Assembly (NCBI GenBank): GCA_943735955.1
Contig: CALSEQ010000043.1
Coordinates: 129,001-193,000, forward strand
Direction of reading: 5' to 3'
Length of the DNA stretch: 64,000 nt
DNA from: Piscicola geometra
Taxonomy: Eukaryota > Annelida > Clitellata > Hirudinida > Piscicolidae
The notes under the pieces are model-generated. The model was not told the origin of the DNA and searched no databases. It saw nothing but the letters and a program-made list of their open reading frames with translations. Shown piece by piece: positions 60,806 to 64,000 of the stretch (position 1 is its first letter; the number at the start of each line of letters is the position of its first letter). The translations under genes and the position numbers were made by a program.

Positions 60806-63392
60806 CAACTCTAGGGGATTTTTCCTACAAGAACTCTGGTGCTTTTCAGAAAATTTGTTTTCTGAACACCTCAGTATAGGATCAGAGAAGAGCTTAAGAG
60901 CCCGTCGAAACTCTGTGAGTGAGCGGATCCAAACGGTCCGGCGCCCAAAAAGTCCAACCGGCATTGGCCGCAAGGTTCTTTGCTCAGTACTTCGAGGATA
61001 CCGGACAAAGTGGAACAGACCTTGTTCTATGTCAACCCGGGCTGAAACCCCACAGGCTTGCATAGAGTGTAGGATCGGTCACTGCCCCTGGATGCCTATG
61101 ATAGGCCGCTGATCCTTACTCCCACCCACACACATGAGACAGTCCGAGGCCAATACGGCGCCAATTTTTTTACTTCTTTATCTTTACTCCCCATGCACCC
61201 CCACACCAAATCCTTTTTACCCCCCAACCAAACCTACAGGCAAATGGTTGTCCTCACTGTCCCACCCTAATCCCAACCCCACACACATGGACAGCGCGAA
61301 AGATCCATGGAGGATACACTGAACACCCCCACTGTTGTCACACAGCGATTTGTCACTTTCTCTGAAAGTTTCATTTCGATCGATAGGTGCCTCACCACTC
61401 TGTTGATTGCCTAGACGGCTGCTTTCTCTGTTTCCCTCGCCGGAAATTTTCCCTACTCTAGGGGATTTTTCCTACAAGAACTCTGGTGCTTTTCAGAAAA
61501 ATTGTTTTCTGAACACCTCAGTATAGGATCAGAGAAGAGCTTAAGAGCCCGTCGAAACTCTGTGAGTGAGCGGATCCAAACGGTCCGGCGCCCAAAAAGT
61601 CCAACCGGCAATGGCCGCAAGGTTCTTTGCTCAGTACTTCGAGGATACCGGACAAAGTGGAACAGACCTTGCTCTATGTCAACCCGGGCTGAAACCCCAC
61701 AGGCTTGCATAGAGTGTAGGATCGGTCACTGCCCCTGGATGCCTATGATAGGCCGCTGATCCTTACTCCCACCCACACACATGAGACAGTCCGAGGCCAA
61801 TACGGCGCCAATTTTTCTACTTCTTTATCTTTACTCCCCATGCACCCCCACACCAAATCCTTTTTACCCCCCAACCAAACCTACAGGCAAATGGTTGTCC
61901 TCACTGTCCCACCCTAATCCCAACCCCACACACATGGACAGCGCGAAAGATCCATGGAGGATACACCAAACACCCCCACTGTTGTCACACAGCGATTTGT
62001 CACTTTCTCTGAAAGTTTCATTTCGATCGATAGGTGCCTCACCACTCTGTTGATTGCCTAGACGGCTGCTTTCTCTGTTTCCCTCGCCGAAAATTTTCCC
62101 TACTCTAGTGGATTTTTCCTACAAGAACTCTGGTGCTTTTCAGAAAATTTGTTTTCTGAACACCTCAGTATAGGATCAGAGAAGAGCTTAAGAGCCCGTC
62201 GAAACTCTGTGAGTGAGCGGATCCAAACGGTCCGGCGCCCAAAAAGACCAACCGGCAATGGCCGCAAGGTTCTTTGCTCAGTACATCGAGGATACCGGAC
62301 AAAGTGGAACAGACCTTGCTCTATGTCAACCCGGGCTAAAACCCCACAGGCTTGCATAGAGTGTAGGATCGGTCACTGCCCCTGGATGCCTATGATAGGC
62401 CGCTGATCCTTACTCCCACCCACACACATGAGACAGTCCGAGGCCAATACGGCGCCAATTTTTTTACTTCTTTATCTTTACTCCCCATGCACCCCCACAC
62501 CAAATCCTTTTTCCCCCCAACCAAACCTACAGGCAAATGGTTGTCCTCACTGTCTCACCCTAATCCCAACCCCACACACATGGACAGCGCGAAAGATCCA
62601 TGGAGGATACACCGAACACCCCCACTGTTGTCACACAGCGATTTGTCACTTTCTCTGAAAGTTTCATTTCGATCGATAGGTGCCTCACCACTCTGTTGAT
62701 AGCCTAGACGGCTGCTTTCTCTGTTTCCCTCGCCGGAAATTTTCCCTACTCTAGGGGATTTTTCCTACAAGAACTCTGGTGCTTTTCAGAAAAATTGTTT
62801 TCTGAACACCTCAGTATAGGATCAGAGAAGAGCTTAAGAGCCCGTCGAAACTCTGTGAGTGAGCGGATCCAAACGGTCCGGCGCCCAAAAAGTCCAACCG
62901 GCAATGGCCGCAAGGTTCTTTGCTCAGTACTTCGAAGATACCGGACAAAGTGGAACAGACCTTGCTCTATGTCAACCCGGGCTAAAACCCCACAGGCTTG
63001 CATAGAGTGTAGGATCGGTCACTGCCCCTGGATGCCTATGATAGGCCGCTGATCCTTACTCCCACCCACACACATGAGACAGTCCGAGGCCAATGTGGCG
63101 CCAACTTTTTTACTTCTTTATCTTTACTCCCCATGCACCCCCACACCAAATCCTTTTTACCCCCCAACCAAACCTACAGGCAAATGGTTGTCCTCACTGT
63201 CTCACCCTAATCCCAACCCCACACACATGGACAGCGCGAAAGATCCATGGAGGATACACCGAACACCCCCACTGTTGTCACACAGCGATTTGTCACTTTC
63301 TCTGAAAGTTTCATTTCGATCGATAGGTGCCTCACCACTCTGTTGATAGCCTAGACGGCTGCTTTCTCTGTTTCCCTCGCCGGAAATTTTTC
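60806..63392 (+). repeat. Four-unit series, copy 2 (units 95-98)
   Basis: Units at 60806, 61453 and 62100 repeat 58220, 58865 and 59512 at an offset of 2586-2588, including the rare AAAAAGACC and GTACATCGAGG pair. The fourth unit (62746) does not match 60159. The match extends left into the preceding units, since both 58118-58126 and 60705-60713 read GTCATTTTC. Confidence 0.82.
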
Positions 63393-64000
63393 CAACTCTA
63401 GGGGATTTTTCCTACAAGAACTCTGGTGCTTTTCAGAAAATTTGTTTTCTGAACACCTCAGTATAGGATCAGAGAAGAGCTTAAGAGCCCGTCGAAACTC
63501 TGTGAGTGAGCGGATCCAAACGGTCCGGCGCCCAAAAAGTCCAACCGGCAATGGCCGCAAGGTTCTTTGCTCAGTACTTCGAGGATACCGGACAAAGTGG
63601 AACAGACCTTGCTCTATGTCAACCCGGGCTGAAACCATACAGGCTTGCATAGAGTGTAGGATCGGTCACTGCCACTGGATGCCTATGATAGGCCGCTGAT
63701 CCTTACTCCCACCTACACACATGAGACAGTCCGAGGCCAATACGGCGCCAATTTTTTTACTTCTTTATCTTTACTCCCCATGCACCTCCACACCAAATCC
63801 TTTTTACCCCCCAACCAAACCTACAGGCAAATGGTTGTTCTCACTGTCTCACCCTAATCCCAACCCCACACACATGGACAGCGCGAAAGATCCATGGAGG
63901 CTACACCGAACACCCCCACTGTTGTCACACAGCGATTTGTCACTTTCTCTTAAAGTTTCATTTCGATCGATAGGTGCCTCACCACTCTGTTGATAGCCTA
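63393..64000 (+). repeat. Unit 99, cut by the window end (608 bp)
   Basis: A normal unit of the CCAACTCTAGGG / GGGCTGAAACC type, with private changes CATACAGG, GCCACTGG, TGGTTGTTCTC and CTCTTAAAG. It stops because the window ends, about 39 bases short of the next anchor, so the array continues. Confidence 0.9.

Larger units (their letters stand above)
1..64000 (+). repeat. 647-bp satellite array, 99 head-to-tail units
   Basis: The same sequence recurs every 647 bp from the first to the last base. Anchors (CTACTCTAGGG or its variants) fall at 8, 655, 1302, 1949 and so on to 63393. Most spacings are 646-648; exceptions are 649 (31067-32364), 645 (58220) and 634 and 632 (34956 and 36237). All units have one orientation and nothing is inserted between them. 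Neighbours differ by a few substitutions and single-base indels, mostly in the T-tract and C-tract. This is known behaviour of satellite DNA homogenised by unequal exchange and gene conversion. The family and the species are not recognised. The true array is longer than the window at both ends. Confidence 0.98.

Noticed and set aside
1..64000. CRISPR array or bacterial repeat locus
   Set aside because: The repeat is 647 bp with no unique spacers and no associated genes.
1..64000. rDNA intergenic spacer subrepeats
   Set aside because: No 18S, 5.8S or 28S sequence occurs anywhere in 64 kb, and no recognisable polymerase I promoter was found.
1..64000. Assembly artefact producing a false array
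   Set aside because: Units differ by ordered, linked variants and by length, with domain structure, which an artefact would not create. Exact copy number may still be wrong where copies are nearly identical (1949-5830, 24592-31066, 40751-44632).

Overview
The whole 64-kb window is one uninterrupted head-to-tail tandem array, a eukaryotic satellite DNA. The unit is 647 bp, with observed lengths from 632 to 649 bp. Using the first base of CTACTCTAGGGG (position 8) as the unit boundary, I count 99 units: 98 complete, plus a last one cut at 608 bp by the window end. All lie in the same orientation. Nothing is inserted between them, and neither edge of the array is inside the window. I find no protein-coding gene, rRNA, tRNA, CRISPR array or transposon. 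The short open frames that recur every 647 bp are by-products of a conserved repeat. I cannot name the organism. Long, highly homogenised monomers with higher-order repeats (HORs) fit centromeric, pericentromeric or subtelomeric heterochromatin. CpG dinucleotides are still common (about 26 per unit by hand count). A plant or another lineage without strong CpG depletion is possible, but this is only a guess.

The units are not interchangeable. Linked diagnostic variants divide the array into eight domains: (1) units 1-15, 8-9711, mostly CACGGG at the centre of the unit and CATCAGAC; (2) units 16-30, 9712-19411, CCCGGG, with GCATGCATAG and, later, AACATGGACAGCTCG types; (3) units 31-41, 19412-26533, CTCCTGGGGG and AATCCTAAC types; (4) units 42-54, 26534-34955, eight or more T, TTACTACCC and GATCTAAAC types; (5) units 55-58, 34956-37515, the most divergent stretch, with a 15-bp deletion in two units; (6) units 59-77, 37516-49806, ACAAGAAC and CAGCGCC/ACTTGTTT types; (7) units 78-83, 49807-53689, GAGTGGATCC types; (8) units 84-99, 53690-64000, GGGCTGAAACC types. 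Within these domains, dimers (about 1.29 kb), trimers (about 1.94 kb), tetramers (about 2.59 kb) and a pentamer (about 3.24 kb) are themselves repeated in tandem, some with only one difference that I could see.

Each unit has two halves. The first (roughly offsets 0-310) holds several short inverted repeats, including a 9-bp stem with a 4-base loop, a 7-bp arm pair around a 29-base loop, and a 13-bp odd palindrome. The second holds a T-tract, a block with C-runs on the + strand, a telomere-like motif, a 6-bp stem with a 3-base loop and the 8-bp palindrome TCGATCGA. The two most informative observations are a hybrid unit at 27830-28476, which marks an unequal exchange that duplicated five units, and a paired change in both arms of the 7-bp inverted repeat in a subset of units. 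All comparisons were made by eye at diagnostic positions, not by full alignment.
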